Under the pieces are notes generated by a model. It ran no database searches and had not been told where the DNA came from. It saw only the letters and a program-made list of their open reading frames with translations. Shown in pieces: positions 54,001 to 62,523 of a DNA stretch of 64,000 nt (position 1 is the stretch's first letter; each line of letters opens with the position of its first letter). The DNA lies in contig NZ_FUEZ01000003.1 of NCBI RefSeq assembly GCF_900157365.1, positions 620,001 through 684,000 on the forward strand, read 5' to 3'. The DNA comes from Mycobacterium numidiamassiliense. GTDB taxonomy: Bacteria > Actinomycetota > Actinomycetes > Mycobacteriales > Mycobacteriaceae. The translations under genes and the position numbers were made by a program.

Positions 54001-55592
54001 TTCCGGTGGGCGTGCCGACCGCCTACACCGAGCAGGTCGCCGACCCGCTGGGCGAGCTGCTGGGCCGCTACGCCCGCACGCGCACGCCGTTCACGACGGC
54101 CGACGCCGCGACCCGTTTCGGCCTGGGCCTGCGGGTGACGGCCGACGTGCTGGGCCGATTGGCCGGCCCCGGAACTTCAGGAGGCCGGCTGGTGCGCGGC
54201 GATTTCGTCGCCGAGACGACGGGCGGGCCCGGGGCCGAGCAGTGGTGCGACGCGGACGTCCTGCGCATCCTGCGGCGCCGCTCGCTGGCGGCGCTGCGGG
54301 CTCAGGTCGAGCCGGTGAGCACCGCCGCCTACGGCCGCTTCCTGCCGGCCTGGCACGGAATCTCGTCCGGCCACGCGGGGCTGGACGGACTGATGTCGGT
54401 CATCGATCAGCTGGCCGGCGTACGAATCCCGGCATCGGCCCTCGAACCGCTGGTGCTCTCGCCGCGGGTCCGGGACTATTCACCCGCCATGCTCGACGAG
54501 CTGCTGGCGACCGGGGAGGTCACCTGGTCGGGCGCCGGGTCGATCTCGGGCAGCGACGGCTGGATCGCGCTGCACGCAAGCGATTCCGCGCCGTTGACGC
54601 TCGGCACACCCACCGAGATCGATTTCACCGACACGCATCGGGCGATCCTGGACACGCTGGCCGGCGGCGGCGGGTACTTCTTCCGCCAGCTGACGCCCGG
54701 TGACCTCTCCGATGCCGGGCTCAAAGACGCGCTGTGGGAACTGATCTGGGCCGGCTGGGTCACCGGAGACACGTTCGCTCCGGTGCGTGCCGCCCTGGCC
54801 GGCACCGGCAGCCGCAGGCGCTCCGCCCCGGCACACCGGGGACGCCGGCCGCCGCGGCTGAGCCGCTACAGCGTCGCGCACGCCCAGCACCGCAGCGTCG
54901 ACCCGACCGTGGCGGGGCGATGGTCAGCCCTGCCTACCCCAGAGCCGGATTCCACCGTGCGGGCCCACTACCAGGCCGAGCTGCTGTTGAACCGGCACGG
55001 CGTGCTGACCAGGGGCGCGGTGGGCTCCGAAGGCGTGCCGGGCGGCTTCGCCACCCTCTATAAGGTGCTGAGCACCTTCGAGGAGGCCGGCCGGTGTCAG
55101 CGGGGCTACTTCGTCGAGTCGTTGGGCGGCGCCCAGTTCGCGGTCGCATCCACCGTCGACCGGCTGCGCAGCTACCTCGACGGGGTAGATCCGGAGCGAC
55201 CCGAGTACTCCGCCGTCGTGCTGGCCGCCGCCGATCCGGCCAACCCCTACGGCGCGGCTTTGTCCTGGCCGGCCTCCAGCGCCGAGAGCCCCGGCGCCCG
55301 CCCGGGCCGCAAGGCCGGCGCGCTCGTCGTGCTGGTGGACGGCGAACTGGCCTGGTTCCTCGAGCGGGGTGGACGGTCGTTGCTGACCTTCACCGACGAC
55401 CCCGCGGCCCAGCACAGCGCCGCCGTGGCGCTGGCCGACCTGGTCGGGGCGGGACGCGTCGCCGCCATCCTGGTCGAGCGCATCGACGGGGTGCCGGCCC
55501 TGCAGCCGTCGGCCGGTGGGCCGAGTCCGGTCACCGCGGCGTTGTCCGAGGCCGGCTTTATGCGCACTCCGCGCGGAATGCGGCTTCGGTGA
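51012..55592 (+). CDS. lhr: Large helicase-related protein Lhr
   Basis: A 1526-residue superfamily 2 ATP-dependent 3'-to-5' DNA helicase that prefers RNA-DNA hybrids and is linked to DNA repair. Helicase motifs lie in the first 450 residues: I, APTGSGKT; Ia, [103 protein letters not shown]. A winged-helix and a long C-terminal domain follow, as in mycobacterial Lhr. It starts with GTG at 51012. nei2 begins 3 nt after its stop, so a repair operon is likely. Confidence 0.95.
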   Translation: [1526 protein letters not shown]

Positions 55593-55595
55593 ACG

Positions 55596-56351
55596 ATGCC
55601 TGAGGGCGACACCGTCTGGCACACCGCCGCCACGCTGCGCGACCATCTCGCCGGGCTCACCCTGACCCGCTGCGATATCCGGGTCCCGCAATTTGCCACC
55701 GTCGACCTCACCGGGCAGACGGTCGACGAGGTGTTCAGCCGCGGAAAGCATTTGTTCATGCGAGTGGGGCGGGCCAGCATTCATTCCCATCTGAAAATGG
55801 ACGGCAGCTGGCGGGTCGGCAAGCGTCCGGTACCGGTCGATCATCGCGCGCGAATCATCTTGGAAGCAGACACCATTCGCGCCGTCGGGGTCGACCTTGG
55901 GGTGCTGGAGATCCTCGACCGCGGTCATGACGCCGATGCCGTGGCGCACCTGGGTCCCGATCTGCTCGGCCCGGATTGGGACGCCGATACGGCCGCCGCG
56001 AATCTGGCCGCGCAGCCGGACCGGCCCATCGCCGAGGCGCTGTTGGACCAACGGGTGCTGGCCGGGGTCGGCAATGTCTATTGCAATGAATTGTGTTTCG
56101 TCACTGGACATCTGCCCACCGCGCCGGTGAGCGCGATCAGCGATCCGCGGCGCCTGGTCTCGCGCGCCCGCGACATGTTGTGGATCAACCGGTTTCGCTG
56201 GAACCGCTGCACCACCGGCGACACCCGCGCGGGCCGGCAGCTGTGGGTCTACGGACGAGCCGGCCAGACTTGCCGTCGCTGCGGCACCCGCATCGCCTAC
56301 GACGACACCGCCGAGCGGGTGGCGTACTGGTGCCCGGCGTGCCAAGTCTGA
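55596..56351 (+). CDS. nei: DNA glycosylase/AP lyase, endonuclease VIII (Nei2)
   Basis: A 251-residue Fpg/Nei-family glycosylase that removes oxidised pyrimidines and nicks the strand, equivalent to Rv3297. The catalytic N-terminal PEGDTVW (Pro2, Glu3) is intact; a conserved Lys follows in SRGKHLFM. The helix-two-turn-helix is [24 protein letters not shown], and the C-terminal zinc finger has Cys pairs CRRC and CPAC. The start is ATG at 55596, just after lhr. Confidence 0.94.
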   Translation: MPEGDTVWHTAATLRDHLAGLTLTRCDIRVPQFATVDLTGQTVDEVFSRGKHLFMRVGRASIHSHLKMDGSWRVGKRPVPVDHRARIILEADTIRAVGVDLGVLEILDRGHDADAVAHLGPDLLGPDWDADTAAANLAAQPDRPIAEALLDQRVLAGVGNVYCNELCFVTGHLPTAPVSAISDPRRLVSRARDMLWINRFRWNRCTTGDTRAGRQLWVYGRAGQTCRRCGTRIAYDDTAERVAYWCPACQV

Positions 56352-56418
56352 GTGAACAGGGCTTTCGGATGCCCGAAGGTTTTCACCACGACGGTTGCCG
56401 ACATGCGATGATCGCAAG

Positions 56419-56742
56419 ATGACGGCCCAACGAAGCGCGTTCGCCCACGGCTTTGCCCTGGTCGTGGCGCTGCTGGGGCTGGCGGGGGCCGGAATTGGGA
56501 CCGCGCGCGCCGACGCGGTCGACGACAAATTCCTGGCGGCACTGAAATCCCACGGCATCAATTTCGACTCGCCGCAATCGGCGATCGTCGCCGGGCATCA
56601 GGTCTGCGACGAGCTTGACCTCGGCAGACAGAAGCCCGACGTCGCGCAGGAAGTCATGCAGAACAGCAACCTGGACAGCTATAAAGCCGGGTACTTGGTC
56701 GGCGTCAGCGTCGCCGCGTTCTGCCCCAGGAACAGCGGGTAA
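56419..56742 (+). CDS. Secreted DUF732 protein
   Basis: A 107-residue secreted protein. Its signal peptide (FALVVALLGLAGAGIGTARADA) ends with a signal-peptidase I type ARA-DA site. The mature DUF732 domain begins DDKFLAALKSHGINFDSPQSAIVAGHQVCDELD and ends with a second Cys (FCPRNSG), probably one disulfide. Function is unknown; the family is widespread in mycobacteria. ATG at 56419 puts the signal peptide at the N-terminus. A paralogue lies at 59488. Confidence 0.82.
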   Translation: MTAQRSAFAHGFALVVALLGLAGAGIGTARADAVDDKFLAALKSHGINFDSPQSAIVAGHQVCDELDLGRQKPDVAQEVMQNSNLDSYKAGYLVGVSVAAFCPRNSG

Positions 56743-56804
56743 CCTGCCGTTAATCGTGGCGCAACGCGATCTGCAATCCCTGCTCGTACAGTCGGTCCTC
56801 AACC

Positions 56805-57077
56805 ATGAGCAGAGTTATCACGAAACTTTTCACCGCCGCGCTCGTCTGCGGCGCCGCGGTGAGTACAGCAAGCCCCGCCAGTGCCGACCCCAGCGTCTTC
56901 GGCAACCTCAGCTGCAGCTGCGAGCAACCGGGTTTGGACGGCGACATCGCCGTCTGGGACCAGATGAATCTGGGAATCCAGCGTGGTCTGGAAGACTTGC
57001 ACGCCAACCAAGCCCGGCGCAATCTTCCGTCCAGCAACTACGCGCCCGCAGTCTTGACAGGCAACTACCTGCGCTGA
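56805..57077 (+). CDS. Small secreted hypothetical protein
   Basis: A 90-residue protein with a clear signal peptide (KLFTAALVCGAAVSTASPASADP, cleavage after ASA). The mature part includes LSCSCEQPGLDGDIAVWDQMNLGIQRGLEDL, with two close cysteines, and lacks any family I recognise with confidence. It starts at ATG 56805, 62 nt after the DUF732 gene, and ends in a hairpin shared with the PPE gene. Confidence 0.7.
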   Translation: MSRVITKLFTAALVCGAAVSTASPASADPSVFGNLSCSCEQPGLDGDIAVWDQMNLGIQRGLEDLHANQARRNLPSSNYAPAVLTGNYLR

Positions 57078-57091
57078 GCGGACCGCTCAGC
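57073..57091. terminator. Bidirectional hairpin between the secreted-protein and PPE genes
   Basis: GCTGAGCGG, a single A, and CCGCTCAGC: a perfect nine-base inverted repeat covering both stop codons. It probably stops both transcripts, although no T-run follows. Confidence 0.6.
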
Positions 57092-58253
57092 CCGCCGACG
57101 GCGGCGGTTGTACCACCGAGCCCTTGAGCTCCTTGCCGACCTCGAGGTCGTCGTACTGGTTCGGTTTGCGTTTACGCCAACCGCTGCCCGGCGACACCGG
57201 CGGCGGCATCAGCGGCGGCAGCATGGGGAACCCGGCGGGGGCCGCGGGCAGCGGCGATGCCGCCGACGCGAGTTGTACCGCCGGCGCCGGCGCCGCGGGC
57301 AACAGCCCCACCACCGCGGGGGGCACCGACAACTTGCCCACTGTGAGTGCGTTGCCCAGCGCCGCCGTGGGCGCGGGTGCCGCCCCGACCGTGCTGGCCA
57401 ACCTGGCCACCGCACCGCCTAGCGATGCTTCGCCCTCGGACAGCCCCTTGCCGATCTCGCCCAACCCCTGGAACGCCTGAGCCTGGGTGTTCTGCGCAAT
57501 ATAGCTGAGCATGTTGATCGGGAACCCGGACGAAATGAACTGGTTGGCGTACTGATTCGCCAACCCGATGTAACCCGTCGTGGGGTCCGCGACACCGACG
57601 TTGATCGGATTGGAGGCGGCGGCGAGGGGTGCGTTACTGGACGCATTCGGAGCGTTGGAGACCGCATTGGTGGTCGCGGACCCGGTGGCGTTGGACACCG
57701 CCTTGGTCTGTGCGGCCGTCCCCGTCGGGTTGGTGGTCGCCGACGGCGACGCGAACTGCGTCATCTGCGTCGTGGCCTGTTGCGAGGTCGCCTGGTAGCG
57801 AACCATCGCCGCCGAGTTGTTGGCCCACATCGCCTGGTATTCCTGCTCGGTCTCGGCGATCGCGGGCAGGTTGATCCCAAACACGTTGGTAGCCAACAAC
57901 TGCATCAGCCGGGTCCGGTTGGCCAGCACCACCGAGGGATGAACCACGGATGCCTGGGTGGAACTGAATGCCGCGGCGGCGACCTCGGCCGCGGCGGCCG
58001 TCTGCTGGGTCTGCACCGCGGTGGTGTTCAACCACACCACGTAGGGCGCGGCGGCCTGAGCCATCGCCAACGCGGACGCACCATGCCAGGACCCGGCCAG
58101 CGAGGCCAGCACCGAGCGATAAATCTCCGCGGTGTCTTCCAGGTTGGTGGTGAGGTCTTGCCACGCAGCGGCAGCTTCGACCAGAGACCCCGCGCCCGGT
58201 CCGGCGTAGATCAGCGCCGAGGTGACCTCGGGTGGCAATGCTATGAAATCCAT
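57087..58253 (-). CDS. PPE-family protein, degenerate SVP type
   Basis: A 388-residue PPE protein, of the type exported by ESX secretion systems. The N-terminal PPE domain begins MDFIALPPEVTSALIYAGPG, with WHGASALAMAQAA holding the WxG turn, and runs to about residue 175. The rest is Ala/Asn/Thr-rich, with LSVPPAVVGLLP resembling the SVP-subfamily motif GxxSVPxxW but lacking the final Trp. The C-terminus is basic then acidic (WRKRKPNQYDDLEVGKELKG). No PE partner lies next to it. Such genes mark slow-growing mycobacteria. Confidence 0.88.
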   Translation of the reverse strand: MDFIALPPEVTSALIYAGPGAGSLVEAAAAWQDLTTNLEDTAEIYRSVLASLAGSWHGASALAMAQAAAPYVVWLNTTAVQTQQTAAAAEVAAAAFSSTQASVVHPSVVLANRTRLMQLLATNVFGINLPAIAETEQEYQAMWANNSAAMVRYQATSQQATTQMTQFASPSATTNPTGTAAQTKAVSNATGSATTNAVSNAPNASSNAPLAAASNPINVGVADPTTGYIGLANQYANQFISSGFPINMLSYIAQNTQAQAFQGLGEIGKGLSEGEASLGGAVARLASTVGAAPAPTAALGNALTVGKLSVPPAVVGLLPAAPAPAVQLASAASPLPAAPAGFPMLPPLMPPPVSPGSGWRKRKPNQYDDLEVGKELKGSVVQPPPSAG

Positions 58254-58366
58254 GGCATCTCACATTGGCGATCGTGGGAAAACTTTTGGCACATTGCGTT
58301 CAGTTAGCCGAAAAATACCCTGGAACATTCCGCTTCGATGGCGCAATTTCAAATCTCCCCCGCAGC

Positions 58367-59284
58367 CTAGTCGCGGGCGTGCGCAAGGAAAAACTGTGCG
58401 ATGGCTTCCGAGCCGTCCAGCGCACGTGTGGTGGGCCCGATGATCGCCTTCGGCAGGTACTGCTTGCCACCCGGCCAGGTATGCCCGCCGTTGTCGACCT
58501 GGTAGAAAACCACTTCGGTGGACGCCGCGCAGTCGGTGGAATCGAAGCGATGCACGACGGTGCCGTCGCCGACGTTGGACAGCACCTGTGACGTCGGGTT
58601 GCCATGGCATCCATCGGCCGATCGCCAGATGTCCACCATGGCGGTGGCCGAGATGGAATGGCTCAGGCCGCCGCGACCGCGCACGGCTCCACCCTTGTAC
58701 GGCACCAGCGGATCGGCGGTGCCGTGCGCCTCCCAGACCGACACCGGCCGCGACGGCTTGCACGCCACGCCCACACCCAGGGTGCCGGCCACCGGCGCGA
58801 TCGCTGAGAACACATCCGCGCGATCGCAGCCCAATCTGTTGGACATGAACCCGCCGTTGGACATTCCGGTGACGAAGACGTGTCCGGGGGCGATGTTGTA
58901 GTCGTTCTGCAGCTTGGCGGCCAGTGCCGCCAGGAAGCCGACATCGTCGATGTGGTGGCGGTCGGCCGGCGACGCCCCGCGCCCGTCGGCCCAGCTCTTG
59001 TCGTAGCCGTCGGGATAGACCACCAGCAGGTTGTGAGCGTCGGCGACGGCGTCGAAGTCGGTCAGCCCGCGCTGTCCGTTTCCGGTGCCGCCGCCGCCGT
59101 GCAAACTGAGCACCAGGCCGACGGGATCGCCGTGTGGCAGATGCATCGTGTAGGTCCGGTTCATGCTCCCGGAACGAAACGTCCCGGACAGATCGCGAGG
59201 CGCGGCCGCCGATACATGCCGCATGCCACAGCCGGCCAGACACGCCGCCAGCACGGCCAGCGATAGCCATCGTCGGTACGGCAT
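58367..59284 (-). CDS. lpqC: Lipoprotein esterase LpqC
   Basis: A 305-residue exported esterase of the PHB-depolymerase/CE1-type alpha/beta-hydrolase group, equivalent to Rv3298c. The signal peptide ends in lipobox LAGC with Cys19, so it is membrane-anchored on the outside. LVLSLHGGGGTGNG is the oxyanion region, GMSNGGFMSNRL holds the catalytic Ser, and NGGHTWPGG the catalytic His. The natural ester is unknown. The ATG at 59284 opens directly on the signal peptide; the longer frame from 59353 would bury it. The neighbouring sulfatase gene atsB of M. tuberculosis is missing here. Confidence 0.9.
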   Translation of the reverse strand: MPYRRWLSLAVLAACLAGCGMRHVSAAAPRDLSGTFRSGSMNRTYTMHLPHGDPVGLVLSLHGGGGTGNGQRGLTDFDAVADAHNLLVVYPDGYDKSWADGRGASPADRHHIDDVGFLAALAAKLQNDYNIAPGHVFVTGMSNGGFMSNRLGCDRADVFSAIAPVAGTLGVGVACKPSRPVSVWEAHGTADPLVPYKGGAVRGRGGLSHSISATAMVDIWRSADGCHGNPTSQVLSNVGDGTVVHRFDSTDCAASTEVVFYQVDNGGHTWPGGKQYLPKAIIGPTTRALDGSEAIAQFFLAHARD

Positions 59285-59487
59285 GGGCGTCAAAATTACC
59301 GATCGGGCTTTCGGATCCAACGGGAAGGGCGGGTCAAGAGTGACGGCTCGCACAACCCAGCGTCAAGTTGCGTTAGTAGCAATCTCGGCGTTCATTAAAT
59401 CCCCCCGAGAATTAACCTTTTGGTCACGTCCAGCGCGGACTTTAATGTCATTAAACGGCCGCAATTTTGTTTCACGGGAGTATCGGA

Positions 59488-59907
59488 ATGACTAGTACCC
59501 GTATCCACAACAAGCACGGCGCCGTGCTGTCGCTGGCCGCTGCCAGCGTGATATCCCTCGCGGGCCTATTCGGCCTGCTCGCAACCGCCCCAGTCGCGCG
59601 CGCCGACGCGAGCGACGACAAGTTCTTGGCCCTGCTGAAGAAGGACGACATCAACCACACGTCCACCCCGGCCGCGATCGCGGCGGGCCGCAAGGTCTGC
59701 GAGTACCTCGACACGGGCATGAATTTGACCAACGTGGAACAAGACGTCGAGAACAGCAGTGGCCTGCCCGACTACGACACCGGCTTCTTCGTCGGCGCGG
59801 CGATCAAGGCGTACTGCCCGCAGTTCATGCCCGACGTCAGGTCCCTGCCGACGGCTCCGCCGCCGTCTCCCGGGGATCAGCCGTCGCCGCCGCCGCAGAA
59901 CTCCTGA
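59488..59907 (+). CDS. Secreted DUF732 protein with Pro-rich tail
   Basis: A 139-residue secreted protein. The signal peptide is long (about 38 residues, ending VARADA), followed by a DUF732 domain (DDKFLALLKKDDINHTSTPAAIAAGRKVCEYLD ... GAAIKAYCPQ) with two cysteines, and a Pro-rich tail. GGGAG lies ten bases before the ATG at 59488. It is a paralogue of the gene at 56419. The last 31 bases overlap the convergent pseudouridine synthase gene. Function is unknown. Confidence 0.84.
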   Translation: MTSTRIHNKHGAVLSLAAASVISLAGLFGLLATAPVARADASDDKFLALLKKDDINHTSTPAAIAAGRKVCEYLDTGMNLTNVEQDVENSSGLPDYDTGFFVGAAIKAYCPQFMPDVRSLPTAPPPSPGDQPSPPPQNS

Positions 59908-60764
59908 GGTAGCCGCCGGCAACTGACGAACTCGCGACGCGCCCCGGAGATCGGGTCGTCGAACGCGATGCGCTGCGCGAGCAATTGCAGCGGAGTGCTG
60001 AAGTCGTCGACGGGTACGTCAATCACACTGGGGTACAACGGGTCTCCGTAAATCGGCAGACCGAGCGATGCCATGTGCAGCCGTAGTTGATGCGTGCGCC
60101 CAGTGCCTGGCGTCAGCCGGTACACGCCGTCCGGGGAGACTAGTTCCACCAACGTCTCGGCGTTGGGCGCGCCGGGCTCGCTGACGGCCTGCAGGTGGCC
60201 GCGGCGCTTGACGATGCGGCTGCGAACCACTCGCGGCAGCGCGCACGCCGGGTCGACGGCGGCACGCGCCAGGTAGGTCTTGTGCACCACGCCCCGGGCG
60301 AACAGCGTCTGGTAGGCGCCGCGCAGCTCGCGTCGGGTGGTGAACAGCAACACGCCCGCGGTCAGCCGGTCGAGCCGGTGGGCCGGGCTGAGCTCGGGCA
60401 GGTCCAGTTGAACGCGCAGCCGCACCAGCGCGGTCTGGGCGACGTGGCGCCCACGCGGCATGGTGGCAAGAAAATGCGGCTTGTCGACCACCACGATGTC
60501 GGCGTCTCGATGCAGCACCGGGATTTCAAACGGGACGGGCACTTCTTCCGGCAGATCGCGGTAGAGATACACGCTGGACCCGGCGGGCAGCACCGTCGCG
60601 TCATCGACCGCCACGCCGTCGGCGTCGACGACTTCCCCGGTCAGCACCTTGGCCCGGGCCGGCTCGCCGAATCGGGCGGTCAGCTCGGCCAGCACCGGCC
60701 CGCCGTGTAGCCGCACCCGGGCGGGCCCTAATCCGTCGCGAACCGGAAGCGGCGCGGGTCTCAT
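59877..60764 (-). CDS. RluA-family pseudouridine synthase
   Basis: A 295-residue RNA pseudouridine synthase equivalent to Rv3300c. After an N-terminal S4-like region comes the catalytic core: VVVDKPHFLATMP, then AHRLDRLTAGVLLFT with the catalytic Asp in HRLDR, and RTHQLRLHMASLGLPIYGDPLYP. It converts a uridine in rRNA or tRNA to pseudouridine; the site is unknown. It starts at ATG 60764, seven bases after the glpD2 stop, so it is coupled to glpD2. In M. tuberculosis phoY1 lies between these two genes; it is absent here. Confidence 0.9.
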   Translation of the reverse strand: MRPAPLPVRDGLGPARVRLHGGPVLAELTARFGEPARAKVLTGEVVDADGVAVDDATVLPAGSSVYLYRDLPEEVPVPFEIPVLHRDADIVVVDKPHFLATMPRGRHVAQTALVRLRVQLDLPELSPAHRLDRLTAGVLLFTTRRELRGAYQTLFARGVVHKTYLARAAVDPACALPRVVRSRIVKRRGHLQAVSEPGAPNAETLVELVSPDGVYRLTPGTGRTHQLRLHMASLGLPIYGDPLYPSVIDVPVDDFSTPLQLLAQRIAFDDPISGARREFVSCRRLPQEFCGGGDG

Positions 60765-60771
60765 TTCCCGC

Positions 60772-62496
60772 TCAAGTCAGCGGTACCGGCTCGAGTATCT
60801 CGGCGCGCGCCTCGGGCGCGCTGGCGCGCAACTCGTCGGCCGACACGTCGTCGGGCTGAGCCTGTGACAGGATCTCGGCCTCCACCCGCGCGGTGTAGTT
60901 GGCGACCTCTCGACTGACGTCCTCGGCCGTCCAGCCGAGCACCGGAGCGACGACCTCGGCCACCTCCCGGGCGCAGTCGACGCCGCGGTGCGAATACTCG
61001 ATGGAGATCCGCATGCGCCGGGCCAGGATGTCCTCCAGATGCAACGCCCCCTCGGCGGAAACGGCATACAGGGCTTCGACTTTCAGGTAACCCGGCGCCT
61101 CCTTGATCGGGGTCAGCAGCTCGGGCCGGTCGGCCGCCAGGGCCAGCACGTCGTCCATCAGCGACCCGTAGCGGTCCAGCAGATGGCGCACCCGGTACGG
61201 GTGCAGGCCGACCATTTCGCCGACGTGCTCGACCTGGTTGATCAGCGCGAAGTAGCCGTCGGCGCCCAGCAGGCTCACCTTCTCGGTGATCGACGGCGCG
61301 ACCCGGGCCGGGATGAACTGCACCGCGGTGTCGATCGCGTCGGCGGCCATCACCCGGTAGGTGGTGTACTTCCCGCCGGCGATGGCGACCAGACCCGGCG
61401 CGGGCACCGCGACGGCGTGTTCCCGGGACAGCTTCGAGGTTTCCTCGCTCTCCCCGGCCAGCAGCGGCCGCAGCCCCGCGTACACCCCGTCGATGTCGGC
61501 GTGCGTCAACGGCGTGGCCAGCACGGTGTTGACGGTGGTGAGGATGTAGTCGATGTCGGCCTTGGTGGCCGCGGGATGGGCCAGGTCGAGATTCCAGTCC
61601 GTGTCGGTGGTGCCGATGATCCAGTGGCTGCCCCACGGGATGACGAACATCACCGACTTCGCGGTGCGCAGGATGATCGCGACGTCGCTGACGATGCGGT
61701 CGCGCGGCACGACGACGTGCACGCCCTTTGACGCGCGGACCTGAAACCGGCCGCGCTGCTTGGACAATGCCTGGATTTCGTCGGTCCAGACCCCGGTCGC
61801 ATTCACCACCACGTGGCCGCGGACCTCGGTGATCGAGCCGTCCTCGGAGTCACGCACCCGCACGCCGATCACCCGGTCGCCCTCACGCAGCAACGCCACC
61901 ACCTGGGTGGAACAGCGCAGCACCGCGCCGTAGTGCGCCGCGGTGCGCGCGACCGTCATGGTGTGCCTGGCGTCGTCAACGACGGTGTCGTAGTAGCGGA
62001 TTCCGCCGATCAACGAACTGCGCTTCAGCCCGGGGCTCAGCCGCAGCGCGCCCGCGCGGGTCAAATGCTTTTGCGCCGGAACGGATTTCGCGCCGCCAAG
62101 GCTGTCGTAGAGGAAGATGCCCGCGGCGGTGTAAGGGCGCTCCCACCACCGATGGGTGAGCGGAAACAGGAACGGCATCGGCTTGACCAGATGGGGCGCC
62201 AGCCGGGTCAGCGAAAGCTCACGCTCGTGCAGCGCCTCGCGTACCAGCCCGAATTCGAGTTGCTCGAGGTAACGCAGCCCGCCGTGGAACATCTTCGACG
62301 AGCGGCTCGACGTACCCGAAGCGAGATCACGAGCTTCGACCAACGCCACCTTGAGGCCGCGGGTGGCCGCATCCAGCGCGCACCCGGAACCCACCACACC
62401 ACCGCCGATGACGACGACGTCGAACTGCTCGGTGCCGAGTCGCTCCCAGGCCGCCGCGCGTTGTTCCGGGCCCAAGATGGAAATCGGATCAGTCAC
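60772..62496 (-). CDS. glpD2: Glycerol-3-phosphate dehydrogenase GlpD2
   Basis: A 574-residue membrane-associated FAD enzyme oxidising glycerol-3-phosphate to dihydroxyacetone phosphate and feeding electrons to quinones. The FAD fold is FDVVVIGGGVVGSGCALDAATRGLKVALVEARDLASGTSSRSSKMFHGGLRYLEQ; WIIGTTDTDW and AIAGGKYTTYRVMA are typical GlpD segments, and a C-terminal DAO_C domain follows. The start is GTG at 62496 with AGGAGG upstream. lpdA is 27 nt upstream in the same direction, so lpdA-glpD2-rluA form an operon. Confidence 0.94.
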   Translation of the reverse strand: MTDPISILGPEQRAAAWERLGTEQFDVVVIGGGVVGSGCALDAATRGLKVALVEARDLASGTSSRSSKMFHGGLRYLEQLEFGLVREALHERELSLTRLAPHLVKPMPFLFPLTHRWWERPYTAAGIFLYDSLGGAKSVPAQKHLTRAGALRLSPGLKRSSLIGGIRYYDTVVDDARHTMTVARTAAHYGAVLRCSTQVVALLREGDRVIGVRVRDSEDGSITEVRGHVVVNATGVWTDEIQALSKQRGRFQVRASKGVHVVVPRDRIVSDVAIILRTAKSVMFVIPWGSHWIIGTTDTDWNLDLAHPAATKADIDYILTTVNTVLATPLTHADIDGVYAGLRPLLAGESEETSKLSREHAVAVPAPGLVAIAGGKYTTYRVMAADAIDTAVQFIPARVAPSITEKVSLLGADGYFALINQVEHVGEMVGLHPYRVRHLLDRYGSLMDDVLALAADRPELLTPIKEAPGYLKVEALYAVSAEGALHLEDILARRMRISIEYSHRGVDCAREVAEVVAPVLGWTAEDVSREVANYTARVEAEILSQAQPDDVSADELRASAPEARAEILEPVPLT

Positions 62497-62523
62497 TCTC
62501 AGGACCTCCTCACAGGGGAAACG